Assembly (NCBI GenBank): GCA_963810915.1
Contig: CAWEPH010000001.1
Location: 186,001 to 250,000 of the forward strand
Length of the DNA: 64,000 bases
Source of the DNA: JAOUEA01 sp963810915
Lineage (GTDB): Bacteria; Actinomycetota; UBA4738; HRBIN12
Reading direction: 5' to 3'
The position numbers and the translations under genes are program-made. Positions 1 through 8,261 of this stretch are shown here, piece after piece (the first letter of the stretch is position 1; every line of letters begins with the position of its first letter). The notes below the pieces were generated by a model. The model was not told the origin of the DNA. It searched no databases and was given only the letters and a program-made list of their open reading frames with translations.

Positions 1-242
1 AGTCGCGACTGCCAGGACGGGCGGCTCCGCGTGACGGGGACGTACGCCCCGCCGGGCGGGAACATGGGCGCTTCCGACTCAGGACCGAAGCCACCGTCGT
101 CGGAAGACGGCGTCGTCTCGGTCCACTCACGCACGTCCGTCGGGACCTCCGGCTGGTGGGTCTCCGCGTAACGCATCGTCAGCCAGTACACGCTCCAGCC
201 CACGCCGCCCGCGATTAGCAGAACCAGCACGTAGCTCAGCAT
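1..242 (-). CDS. Small single-pass membrane protein (3' end off window)
   Basis: An open frame runs leftward from an ATG at 242-240 with no stop before the window edge, giving at least 80 residues. A GAGGAG ribosome-binding site lies about 5 nt upstream of the ATG. Residues 2-20 are a hydrophobic helix (MLSYVLVLLIAGGVGW), followed by an acidic, Pro/Ser-rich soluble tail with short FPPGG and VPVT segments. This looks like an N-terminally anchored small membrane protein with a cytoplasmic or extracellular disordered tail. I do not recognise the family. It is divergent from the Lon-like protease gene to its right. Confidence 0.6.
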   Translation of the reverse strand, partial: MLSYVLVLLIAGGVGWSVYWLTMRYAETHQPEVPTDVREWTETTPSSDDGGFGPESEAPMFPPGGAYVPVTRSRPSWQSR

Positions 243-325
243 CGAACTCCTCTCGGCGGGTCGAGCTTAGCGCCCACGTGAGGGCCGGTGAAGACCTTCA
301 CGCCCGTACCATGGAGTCTCAGATC

Positions 326-1303
326 ATGAAGCGCTTCCTCAAGATCGCCGCGTTCGGGCTCGTGCTCGCCCTAGTGTTCGCGGTCGGCTACGTTCGGCTG
401 CCGTATTACTCGGTGGGGCCGGGACCGGCGCGCGAGGTGGTGCCCTTGATCTCGGTCGAGGGTCACCCCCAGTACCCCTCGTCGGGCAAGTTGATCATGA
501 CGACCGTTCGCTGGTACCAGGTCACGCCGCTGCAGGCCGTCGTCTCGTGGCTCGATCCGCATCAAGCCGTGGTGAGCAAGAACCTCCTGTATCCGCCCGG
601 TCAGGACGTCGCCGCCGAGGAACAGCGGGCCATCTCCGAGATGGACCAGAGCAAGATCGACGCGACGGTCGTCGCGCTGTCGCAGGTCGGGAACTACCCT
701 GAAGATCACGGAACGGGGGCCCTGATCGAGGCGACGGGCCCGGGCTGCCCGGCCTACGGGAAGCTCTTCTCCGGCGACATGATCGTCGCGATCGACGACC
801 ACCCCGTGGACTCCGCCAACGCCGTGTCGCGGCTGATCTCGGCCGCCGACCGAGGTCAACTGCTCGACTTCAGGGTCCGCGCCGCCGGTCAGACGCACGA
901 CATCGAGGTGGCGAAGGGGAGCTGCCCGGGGACCGATCGTCCGCTCGTCGGCGTCAACATCGTCAACACGTTCCCGTTCTCGGTGGAGATCTCGAGCGGC
1001 GACGTCGGCGGTCCGTCCGCGGGGCTGATGTTCGCGCTGGGTCTGTACGACGAGCTCACGCCCGGCGATCTCACCCAGGGACGGACGATCGCGGGCACCG
1101 GCACGATCGATCCCGCCGGCAAGGTCGGCCCCATCGGCGGCATCGCCGACAAGGTCGTGGCGGCGGAACGGGTCGGAGCGACAGTGTTCCTCGTGCCCAA
1201 GGACAACTGGGGGGAGCTCGAGGGCGTCGACACCGGGGACATGAAGCTGATCGAGGTGGCCACCTTCCAGGACGCCGTGGATGCGCTCTCGGCGCAGGCG
1301 TGA
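326..1303 (+). CDS. PDZ-domain Lon-like (S16/YlbL-type) membrane serine protease
   Basis: A membrane-anchored protease of the YlbL family. The N-terminus is one transmembrane helix (about residues 5-24), followed by a conserved YYSVGPGPA segment, a PDZ domain (about 110-190, with GKLFSGDMIVAIDD) and a Lon-type peptidase domain. The catalytic dyad is visible: Ser231 in GGPSAGLM and Lys276 in GGIADKVVAA, with the spacing expected for Lon proteases. There is no ATPase domain, as is normal for this family. ATG 326 is preferred over in-frame starts at 278 and 311 because GGAG sits 9 nt upstream and the transmembrane helix begins directly after it. It precedes the UPF0182 gene on the same strand, an arrangement I recall from other actinobacteria. 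Likely role: degradation or quality control of secreted or membrane proteins. Confidence 0.88.
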   Translation: MKRFLKIAAFGLVLALVFAVGYVRLPYYSVGPGPAREVVPLISVEGHPQYPSSGKLIMTTVRWYQVTPLQAVVSWLDPHQAVVSKNLLYPPGQDVAAEEQRAISEMDQSKIDATVVALSQVGNYPEDHGTGALIEATGPGCPAYGKLFSGDMIVAIDDHPVDSANAVSRLISAADRGQLLDFRVRAAGQTHDIEVAKGSCPGTDRPLVGVNIVNTFPFSVEISSGDVGGPSAGLMFALGLYDELTPGDLTQGRTIAGTGTIDPAGKVGPIGGIADKVVAAERVGATVFLVPKDNWGELEGVDTGDMKLIEVATFQDAVDALSAQA

Positions 1304-1397
1304 CCTGGCCCCATTTGAAGCCGACGCCATGCGTTAGGCTGGCGGCAGCGGCGCCCCCGGGCGCACGATCCCGAGCCAGGAAGGAACCACCCCGAGT

Positions 1398-4301
1398 ATG
1401 AGCGTCCGGATGAGCCTGCCGAGACGGCGGCGCTGGCCACTGTTCGTGATCGGCGGCATCGTGCTCCTGGCCATCCTGTTCACGTTCATGTCCCAGTTCT
1501 ACGTCGACGTGCTCTGGTACCGCGAAGTGGACTTCTCCTCCGTCTTCTGGACGACGCTCTGGACGAAGTTGCTCCTGGGTCTGGTGTTCGGCCTGATCTT
1601 CTTCGCGCTGCTGATCGTGAACCTCCTGATCGTTCGCCGGTCCACGCCGACCACCAGGGTGCTCACGCCCGATCAGGAGGTCGTGGAGCGGATCCGGCAG
1701 TCGTTCGAGCCCTACCTGCGATGGATCGTCCCGGTCGGCGCCGGCCTCCTCGCCCTCACCGTTGGCGTGGGGGTCTCCCGCCAGTGGCAGACCTTCCTGC
1801 TCTGGAAACACTCCGGCGGAGTCACGTTCGGCAACCCGGAGCCGCTCTTCAACCGCGATCCGGCCTTCTACATCTTCAACCTCCCTTGGCTCCGGTTCCT
1901 GCAAGGGTGGCTCTTCTCGTCGCTGGTGGGCATCACGTTCCTGGTGGCCATCGCGTACTTCCTGTGGGGCGGGATCCGACCCCAGGCTCCCGGCGGGCTC
2001 GGGCAGAAGGTGGACCCCGCGGTGCGCGCGCACCTGTCGGTGCTGCTGGGTCTCATCATGCTGGTGAAGGCGTGGGGCTACTACCTCGGACGGTTCGACC
2101 TCCTCACGTCCAAGCGCGGCGTGGTGGAGGGGGCGTCGTACACGGACGTGAAGGCCCAGCTCCCCGCGCTCAACCTGCTCGCGATCGTGGCGGTGATCTG
2201 CGCGCTCTTGTTCTTCGTTAACATCCGCGTGCGCGTGTGGGCGCTCCCCATCATCGCGGTGGGACTGCTCGCCGTCGTCTCCGTGCTCCTGGGAACGGCG
2301 TACCCCTCGTTCGTGCAGCGGTTCAGGGTCGCCCCGCAGGAGTACCAGCGCGAACAGCCCTATATCGAGGACAACATCGCGGGGACGCGTACCGCCTTAG
2401 GGCTGGACAAGATCGAGTATCAGCCGGACCGCCCGGTCGATCTCGTCGTGACGGCCAAGGAGCTGCGGGATAACGGCCCCACCATCTCCAACATCCGGCT
2501 CTGGCGCCCGCCTATCCTCGGGGAGAACTTCCAGTCGTTGCAGCGGATCCGCCAGTACTACGACTTCCTGGACGTCGACGTGGATCGCTACCAGGTCAAC
2601 GGCAAGGAGCGGGTGCAGATGGTGTCGGGCCGCGAGGTCACCCAGCAGGGGATCCCCGGGACCGGCGGAACCTGGCAGAACCAACACCTGGTGTACACGC
2701 ACGGCTACGGCGCCGTGGCTGCGCAGGTGAACTCGGCGTCCACCGAGGGCGCGCCCGTGTTCACGGCGAGCAACATCCCGCCCGTATCCCAAGGGGGCGG
2801 CCCGGTCGCGTCGCAGAACGCCCTCTACTACGGGGAAGGCGTGAAGGGCGACGTGTCGTTCGTCATCGTGAACTCCAAGACCCCCGAGCTGAATTACGAG
2901 GGAGCCCCGCCCGTCCCGTACACGGGCGACGGGGGCATCCCCATGGGCAACGCCCTGCAGCGCGCGCTCTTCGCGTGGCGCTTCCGGGACGTGAATCTGC
3001 TGATCTCGGGGCAGATCGAGTCGACCAGCCGGATCATGATCTACCGCGACATCTACCAGCGGGTGCCCAAGATCGTGCCGTTCCTGAAGTTCGACGGGGA
3101 CCCCTACCTCGTGATCGAGCCGGACGGCCTGAAGTGGGTGTGGGACGCGTACACGACCACGACGGAGTACCCGTACTCGCAGGTCGTGGACCTGGGCGAC
3201 GCCACGCAGGCGAACAGCGTGACCGGTGGCCTGACGGGCTCGGCGAACTACATGCGGAACTCGGTGAAGGTCGTGGTGGATGCGTACACGGGGAAGATGA
3301 CCTACTACGCGAACTTCGACGACCCCATCATCCACGCGTGGTCGAACGCGTACCCCGACCTGTTCACCGACTGGTCGGAGGCGCCGTCGGAGATCACGTC
3401 GCACTTCCGCTACCCGGAGAACCTCTTCCAGGTGCAGGCGACGCAGTACGCCACCTACCACGTCACCGATCCGTCGGTCTTCTATCAGAAGCAGGACGTG
3501 TGGCAGATCCCCGCGGACCCCACCGTGACGAGCTCGTCCGACGTAGCCGCAACGTCGTCGGCCATGCTCCGCCCCTACTACGTCTTGATGAAGACCCCCG
3601 ATCAACAGCAGGAGCGGTTCCAGCTGATCCTGCCGTTCGTGCCGGAGGGCCGGAACAACATGGTGTCCTGGATGGCCGCCGATTCCGATCCGACCGTCGA
3701 GGGAGAGGGGAGCTACGGGCACACGGTCGCCTTCCGCTTCCCCACGGGAGAGAACATCGACGGGCCCTCGCAGGTGTTCTCGCGGATCAACCAGAACCCG
3801 CAGTTCTCCGCGCAGCGCACCCTGCTCGGCCAGGGCGGGTCGCAGGTGCTTTTCGGCGACTTCCTCGTGATCCCCGTCGAGAACTCGTTCATCTACGTGC
3901 AGCCGGTCTTCGTGCGCGCCAACCAGGCTTCCGCCGTGCCCGAACTGAAGCAGATCGTGGTGGCCAACGGCGACGCGATCGGGCTGGGGACGACGCTGCA
4001 GGAGGCGCTCTCGAACTCCGTCTCGGGGCAGATCCCGAACAACGGCGGCGGGGGAGGCGGAGGCACGGTCGATCAACAGGTGGCGGACCTCCTGCAGCAG
4101 GCGCTCGAGCACTTCCAGGCGGCGGACGTGGCGTTGAAGGCCGGCGACCTCGCGACCTACCAGTCGGAGCTCCAACAAGCGCAGGATCTCGTGCAGCAGG
4201 CCAACGACCTCGCCGCCCAGCAGGCGGGCGCGGGCACCGGGGCATCGGCAACGCCGACGCCGCCGGCGAGCGTCAGCCCCAGCGCGTCCTCGTCCCCTTA
4301 G
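1398..4301 (+). CDS. UPF0182 family membrane protein
   Basis: A 967-residue UPF0182 (COG1615) protein. The N-terminal third holds about seven hydrophobic helices (first at about 13-33, last near 290). A large, probably extracytoplasmic domain follows, with typical family segments such as YVQPVFVRA and NMVSWMAADSDP. The C-terminus is a Gly-rich linker, a Gln/Ala-rich helical stretch (about 895-940) and a Ser/Pro/Thr-rich tail. The length matches actinobacterial members. Biochemical function is unknown for the family. The gene lies 94 nt downstream of the Lon-like protease and could be cotranscribed with it. Its stop codon overlaps the end of a convergent small gene. Confidence 0.9.
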   Translation: MSVRMSLPRRRRWPLFVIGGIVLLAILFTFMSQFYVDVLWYREVDFSSVFWTTLWTKLLLGLVFGLIFFALLIVNLLIVRRSTPTTRVLTPDQEVVERIRQSFEPYLRWIVPVGAGLLALTVGVGVSRQWQTFLLWKHSGGVTFGNPEPLFNRDPAFYIFNLPWLRFLQGWLFSSLVGITFLVAIAYFLWGGIRPQAPGGLGQKVDPAVRAHLSVLLGLIMLVKAWGYYLGRFDLLTSKRGVVEGASYTDVKAQLPALNLLAIVAVICALLFFVNIRVRVWALPIIAVGLLAVVSVLLGTAYPSFVQRFRVAPQEYQREQPYIEDNIAGTRTALGLDKIEYQPDRPVDLVVTAKELRDNGPTISNIRLWRPPILGENFQSLQRIRQYYDFLDVDVDRYQVNGKERVQMVSGREVTQQGIPGTGGTWQNQHLVYTHGYGAVAAQVNSASTEGAPVFTASNIPPVSQGGGPVASQNALYYGEGVKGDVSFVIVNSKTPELNYEGAPPVPYTGDGGIPMGNALQRALFAWRFRDVNLLISGQIESTSRIMIYRDIYQRVPKIVPFLKFDGDPYLVIEPDGLKWVWDAYTTTTEYPYSQVVDLGDATQANSVTGGLTGSANYMRNSVKVVVDAYTGKMTYYANFDDPIIHAWSNAYPDLFTDWSEAPSEITSHFRYPENLFQVQATQYATYHVTDPSVFYQKQDVWQIPADPTVTSSSDVAATSSAMLRPYYVLMKTPDQQQERFQLILPFVPEGRNNMVSWMAADSDPTVEGEGSYGHTVAFRFPTGENIDGPSQVFSRINQNPQFSAQRTLLGQGGSQVLFGDFLVIPVENSFIYVQPVFVRANQASAVPELKQIVVANGDAIGLGTTLQEALSNSVSGQIPNNGGGGGGGTVDQQVADLLQQALEHFQAADVALKAGDLATYQSELQQAQDLVQQANDLAAQQAGAGTGASATPTPPASVSPSASSSP

Positions 4302-4467
4302 GGAAGCCGGGAGTCGAGGTCGGCGCTCACGTCGGTCGGGTCCCTTCCACCAGTTCACGTCATCCATCCAGGCTTCGACGTCGTGGTGGCTCCACGCTCG
4401 CGAGGTCCACGTTCGGGAGCGCGGCGACGTCCATGAGGCGCAACGTCGGAGGGTCCTCGGCGGTCAC
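4298..4467 (-). pseudogene. Probable small gene broken by two apparent +1 insertions
   Basis: A GTG at 4467 has GGAGGAG about 8 nt upstream and starts VTAEDPPTLRLMDVAALPN. The frame stops early at 4362. Removing one base near 4402 (AGC-G-TGG) and one near 4334 (AAG-G-GAC) gives one frame of 55 residues, continuing through HHDVEAWMDDVNWWK and ending DSRLP at a TAA (4300-4298) that overlaps the UPF0182 stop. The 170-nt span minus two bases is exactly 56 codons. The reconstruction is inference; the ribosome-binding site and the sensible composition support it. No family is recognised. The two shifts resemble the indels seen further right in the window. Confidence 0.4.
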
Positions 4468-4604
4468 GAAGAGATCTCCTCCCTGGATGCGGCGCCCCAT
4501 CTCCTAAGGAGATCCTCAGTCCCTGTTATGGGTTCCTTTAAGGGGGCGTCCCTACGCTGGGCACCACTGAGGTGACGTTGAGGACACGAACGAAGGAGGA
4601 CATC

Positions 4605-4859
4605 GTGATCGAGCCAGGATCCATGGGAGATTGGACATTGTTGGCCGGAGCATTGGGGTCGCTTTCCGTGTTCGCCGTGTGCATGTATCGCTGGGTGCTG
4701 CCGGAGATGGCGACATCGGAGCAGACCGAACGCTCTCCTCGCACGGAGTTCCCCGCGCACTCGAGGGGGCCCCGGACTCGCGATCTGTCCGTCGCCGCCG
4801 AGTTCCGCGGTTCGCACCGCGATCGCGTGAGTGTTGGGGAACGCGAGGGTAGTGCGTAA
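4605..4859 (+). CDS. Small single-pass membrane protein
   Basis: The GTG start at 4605 is chosen because GGAGGA lies 4-9 nt upstream; an upstream in-frame GTG at 4572 has no such site. The 84-residue product has one hydrophobic segment (about residues 9-28, TLLAGALGSLSVFAVCMY) followed by a basic, Arg/Ser-rich tail of about 50 residues. Topology is probably N-out/C-in. No family is recognised and no operon partner is evident. Confidence 0.5.
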   Translation: MIEPGSMGDWTLLAGALGSLSVFAVCMYRWVLPEMATSEQTERSPRTEFPAHSRGPRTRDLSVAAEFRGSHRDRVSVGEREGSA

Positions 4860-4931
4860 CTCGACTCGCGGCTGCGCGGATCGCCAGTTGGGGGTTGTGG
4901 CCCCGACGGACCTCGGGTCACGAGACCGAGG

Positions 4932-4994
4932 CTAGACGTCGGGGTAATAGTCGGATATCCGATATTCGGTAGCTGCCACGTCCGCCACGTCCAT
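4932..4994 (-). pseudogene. Relic of an aldehyde dehydrogenase 3' end
   Basis: Read on the minus strand, this stretch encodes MDVADVAATEYRISDYYPDV followed by a stop. The intact aldehyde dehydrogenase at 6017-7585 ends MDVADVVATGYRISEHYPDL. Sixteen of 20 residues agree, the strand and stop position are the same, and the DNA is also clearly similar. Nothing upstream of this stretch resembles the rest of the enzyme; the lipoprotein gene at 5013 sits there instead. I interpret it as the leftover C-terminus of a second copy, or of a copy displaced by insertion of the 5.0-6.0 kb genes. Confidence 0.7.
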
Positions 4995-5012
4995 TGGCGT
5001 CATCGCCGAGGG

Positions 5013-5432
5013 CTAGGTGAAGTCTTCGATGCCGGATGAAGGGCATGCCTCGGCGTCGGTCGGGAAGTAGCGGCCCTCGCCATCCTTGCCGAAGGTGACG
5101 AACGCGAGGGCGGTGCCATCCTCCCGAGTCGCGACCACGACGTTCTCCAGTTCGCCCGCAGTCGTGAGGAACGTGAGGGTGAGGTTCACGCCGAGTCCCC
5201 TCGCGTGCTGCCGAACCCAGGCGACCGCGTCTGTGGACTGGCCGCGCGGGTTGGCTCCGTAGTCCCACGTCGCGCTCCCGACATCCTCTCCTGCAGGGCA
5301 GGTCAATGTGCCGGAGAAAGCCGCCCGGCTCGCGGAGAGCGGATCGGTAGGTTCGTTCGTCGGCGTCGACTCGCCGCAGCCCAGAAACAACAGAGGCATC
5401 ACGAGCGCGACCAGAGTCGTTCGCCAACGCAT
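5013..5432 (-). CDS. Putative lipoprotein
   Basis: A 139-residue protein with a classic lipoprotein signal: basic start (MRWR), hydrophobic core, and lipobox LFLGC with the lipidated Cys near residue 19. A Ser/Thr/Pro-rich linker follows, then a domain of about 90 residues with two further cysteines (LTCPAGED and EACPSSG) that may form a disulfide. Likely anchored on the outer face of the membrane. No family is recognised. It lies between the aldehyde dehydrogenase relic and two small membrane-protein genes, all on the minus strand. Confidence 0.65.
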   Translation of the reverse strand: MRWRTTLVALVMPLLFLGCGESTPTNEPTDPLSASRAAFSGTLTCPAGEDVGSATWDYGANPRGQSTDAVAWVRQHARGLGVNLTLTFLTTAGELENVVVATREDGTALAFVTFGKDGEGRYFPTDAEACPSSGIEDFT

Positions 5433-5539
5433 CAGGCTGGCAGGTCGGGCAGCCGAAAAGACGGAGTCCAGCCCGCGTCGACGTCGGCGACGTCCGTCTC
5501 ATCGATCACCGATCCTGGCTCCACCTATGCCGCGTTAGG

Positions 5540-5722
5540 TCACCGTCGCCGGTTGCGAGGACCGACGATCAGGAACGTGATGGCCGCGACCATAGCGACG
5601 GTCATCAACGCCAATGCGATGAACGTGATGAACATGTTCACAGCCGCAGGGTAGTCGCTCGGCGGGAGAATCCGGGAGCTGATCGCGGGCGTAACCGACG
5701 TGGAGCCGTCGTGGTCGGTCAA
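5540..5722 (-). CDS. Small membrane protein, TTG start
   Basis: A 60-residue frame whose last half is one hydrophobic helix (MFITFIALALMTVAMVAAI) ending in a basic PRNRRR stop-transfer tail. The proposed start is a TTG at 5722 that overlaps the stop of the upstream gene as TTGA, the same 4-nt coupling used elsewhere in this window. A shorter start (GTG-Asn-Met, about 33 residues) is also possible. No ribosome-binding site is obvious. Family unknown. Confidence 0.4.
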   Translation of the reverse strand: MTDHDGSTSVTPAISSRILPPSDYPAAVNMFITFIALALMTVAMVAAITFLIVGPRNRRR

Positions 5723-5958
5723 CCGCTGGCAGGATGGCGGCTGACGACTCGATGCCACAGGAGCCGAACGGCCTGGAACACGAGAGCGCCCACAGCCAGG
5801 TTGGCGACCGCGAACAGCGCCGCGACTGCGGCGAAGTCGAGCCCCGAACCGGTGCCGGTGGCCATGAGCAGCACCAACCATCCAACGGTCGCAGTGGGGA
5901 GGACGACGCGCCACCACTTGCCGAGCACCAACCCCACGATCAGCAGCGTAGGAATCAC
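5719..5958 (-). CDS. Small multi-pass membrane protein
   Basis: A 79-residue protein, mostly hydrophobic, with two to three helices (about 2-12, 19-33 and 39-65) and short basic loops (GKWWR, HRVVSRH). No soluble domain and no catalytic motif. It is followed, with a 4-nt overlap, by the 60-residue membrane protein, so the two may work together. No family recognised. Confidence 0.5.
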   Translation of the reverse strand: MIPTLLIVGLVLGKWWRVVLPTATVGWLVLLMATGTGSGLDFAAVAALFAVANLAVGALVFQAVRLLWHRVVSRHPASG

Positions 5959-6016
5959 GCACCGAGTCTACGTCCGGGGTTCTCCTGTATAGGCGGCGGT
6001 CGCGACCCGAGGGCAA

Positions 6017-7585
6017 CTAGAGGTCTGGATAGTGCTCAGAGATCCGATATCCGGTGGCGACCACGTCGGCGACGTCCATCTGGGCCTTCTGGAGGCGTCC
6101 GCTGTAGTCCCAGTTCATCGCCTGCCACCGCGTGAACTGATCCAGCACCCAGATCCCCGACTGGCGCGATCCGTTCCCGCTGCGTCCGTTGCCCCCGAAC
6201 GGCAGATGGGCCTCCGCGCCGCTCGTCGAGTTATTCACGCTCACCATGCCGGCCGAGATGCGCTCCCGGAACCGGAAGGCGTGGAGCGGATCGGTGGTGT
6301 AGATCGACGACGAGAGGCCGTAGCCATGCCCGTTCGCGAGCGCGATGGCCTCATCGAACTCATCGAACGTCGCGACCCCCACGATGGGCCCGAACGTCTC
6401 GGTGCGGTAGATCTCGTCGTCGATCGTGACGCCGTCGACGACGGTGGGGTGATAGAAGAGACCGGCGTCGGGATCACCCACGAACCCCTCGCGCGGATGG
6501 GTCGCCGTGATCCGTCCCGTCGCGGTCGATCCGTACAGGTGATGGTGGGGTGCCACCAGGCGCAGCCAGTCCTCGAACCGGTCGCAGAACCGCTGCGAGA
6601 TCATCGGCCCGTAGAGCACGTCCTGGGTGGGATCGCCGATCGCGGCTCGCCGGACGGCCTCGTCGAACCGCGCCAGGAACTCGTCGTGCACGCCCGCCTG
6701 GACGATGACCGTGCCCAGGGACGTGCAGCGCTGCCCCGCCGTGCCGAAGCCGCTGAAGAGCGCGCCCTCCGTCGCGAGGTCGAGGTCGGCGTCGGGCATG
6801 ATCACCAGCGGGTTCTTCCCGCCCAGCTCCAGGCACGCGGTCTGCAGGTGCCTGCCGGTGAGCTCGCCGATGCGCCGGCCCACGTCGGTGGAGCCCGTGA
6901 ACCCGACCTTGTCGATCAGCCCCTCGCCGAGGGATCGCTCCAGTCCCTCGAAGGTCTCCGACCCATCGGCGAGGACCAGGTTGAACGCGCCGTCGGGGAA
7001 GCCGGCATGCAGGAAGAGCTGCGCGAAGGCCTCGGCCGTGGCGGGCGTGTACTCGGCCGGCTTCCAGACGACGGCGTTCCCGCACAGGAGCGCGGGCACG
7101 AGGTACCAGGAGGGGACCGCCACCGGGAAGTTGCCCGCCGTGATGATGGCGGCGACGCCCACGGGCACGCGGAAGGTGAACAGCTGCTTGTCGGGCATCT
7201 CGCTCGGCACCGTCTGCCCGTAGAGCCGGCGGCCCTCGCCCAGGAAGAAGTTGCAGGTGTCGACGACCTCCTGCACCTCCCCGCGCGACTCCCTGATCGG
7301 CTTACCGATCTCCCTCGTGATCAGGCGGCTGAGCGCCTCGAAGTTCTCCTCCACGAGACGTCCGAGCTGCTGGATGGCGCGACCGCGGACGGGGGCCGGG
7401 ACCGCCGCCCACCCGGGCTGCGCCGCGACGGCTGCGCGGCAGGCCTCGACGAACGTCGAGGCATCACCGAGGGATACCTCGGCCACGACCTCATGGAGGT
7501 CGGCGGGGTTCGTGACGGTGAGCGTGCCGCCGGAGGCAGGATCGGCCGGGATGCCGTTCACGATGGAGGCGATGTGGGGACTCAT
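6017..7585 (-). CDS. NAD(P)-dependent aldehyde dehydrogenase
   Basis: A full-length (522 aa) cytoplasmic aldehyde dehydrogenase oxidising an aldehyde to a carboxylate with NAD(P)+. The catalytic Glu lies in LELGGKNP (near 252) and the nucleophilic Cys in GTAGQRCTS (near 287). The cofactor-binding segment GFTGSTDVGRRIG and the C-terminal LPFGGNGRSGNG loop are also present. The active-site context resembles the ALDH7/semialdehyde branch, but the substrate cannot be assigned. The ATG at 7585 gives the normal family N-terminus. A 3'-end relic of a related copy lies about 1.1 kb downstream at 4932-4994. Confidence 0.93.
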   Translation of the reverse strand: MSPHIASIVNGIPADPASGGTLTVTNPADLHEVVAEVSLGDASTFVEACRAAVAAQPGWAAVPAPVRGRAIQQLGRLVEENFEALSRLITREIGKPIRESRGEVQEVVDTCNFFLGEGRRLYGQTVPSEMPDKQLFTFRVPVGVAAIITAGNFPVAVPSWYLVPALLCGNAVVWKPAEYTPATAEAFAQLFLHAGFPDGAFNLVLADGSETFEGLERSLGEGLIDKVGFTGSTDVGRRIGELTGRHLQTACLELGGKNPLVIMPDADLDLATEGALFSGFGTAGQRCTSLGTVIVQAGVHDEFLARFDEAVRRAAIGDPTQDVLYGPMISQRFCDRFEDWLRLVAPHHHLYGSTATGRITATHPREGFVGDPDAGLFYHPTVVDGVTIDDEIYRTETFGPIVGVATFDEFDEAIALANGHGYGLSSSIYTTDPLHAFRFRERISAGMVSVNNSTSGAEAHLPFGGNGRSGNGSRQSGIWVLDQFTRWQAMNWDYSGRLQKAQMDVADVVATGYRISEHYPDL

Positions 7586-7628
7586 GACCCGGATGGTACG
7601 TGGCCGGAACCCGCGCCGACGCCCGGCT

Positions 7629-8054
7629 TCAGGAGCCCGAGACGGACCCGAGCCTCGTGACCGGCGTGGAGCCGTTGGACGGGGCGTCCTTCGTACCGTT
7701 CCCGTTCCGGGGCTGATCGATCCCGCCGAACAGGTATCCGCAATACCGGCATCGGCGCGCGGCCAACCGCACGGGTTCGGCGCAGTCCGGACACGCTTTC
7801 ATGACCGGTTCGGAGGTCACGACGCCGGCGGCGAGGTGCCCACAGGTCGAACAACGGGCGCCGGGCTCATGGGTACGAGGAACGGGCGCTCCATCTCCGG
7901 TGGCCAGGTCGGTCGGCGGACGCTCCAGCTGCAAGATCGCGAGCTGCATGCGCTGTTCGTTGATCTGCTTGACGTGGCTCGCCGCCACCTGATGGGCATG
8001 GGAGAGCTCACGGCGGAGTTGATCGTTCCGGGTCCGCAGTTCCTTCTTCCTCAT
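7629..8054 (-). CDS. Coiled-coil plus double zinc-ribbon protein
   Basis: A 141-residue protein. Residues 1-45 are a charged, heptad-like helix (coiled coil). The middle holds a CSTCGHL pair, CPDC (about 95) and CRYCGYLF (about 108), giving three CxxC knuckles of zinc-ribbon type; the last resembles the UPF0547 C-terminal ribbon. The tail is Asn/Gly/Ser-rich and disordered. ATG 8054 is preferred to GTG 8063 because the CAGGAG sequences are better spaced for it. The partner is unknown: possibly nucleic acid or protein. It ends 43 nt before the aldehyde dehydrogenase start. Confidence 0.55.
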   Translation of the reverse strand: MRKKELRTRNDQLRRELSHAHQVAASHVKQINEQRMQLAILQLERPPTDLATGDGAPVPRTHEPGARCSTCGHLAAGVVTSEPVMKACPDCAEPVRLAARRCRYCGYLFGGIDQPRNGNGTKDAPSNGSTPVTRLGSVSGS

Positions 8055-8261
8055 CTCCTGCACGCTCCTGGGGGGAGCACGATCCCTCTGCCTCGGCGGT
8101 TCGTCGAGGCAGCAAACCTATACCCGCGGAGCGAACGCGCGCCGTCGTCATCTTGCTGTAGCCGAACGGCCCCATGGATAGCTCGTCGCGCGTTGGGCGA
8201 GCGTCGGTCCCGCCTGATCGAGGACGAGAACCGCCGACGGCCTCCGGCATGGGCGATCGCC

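Noticed and set aside
2397..4367. A 656-codon open frame antisense to UPF0182
   Set aside because: It is the mirror of a strongly coding, family-matching gene; its protein is Arg/His/Val-rich with no motif, as expected for a GC-driven shadow.
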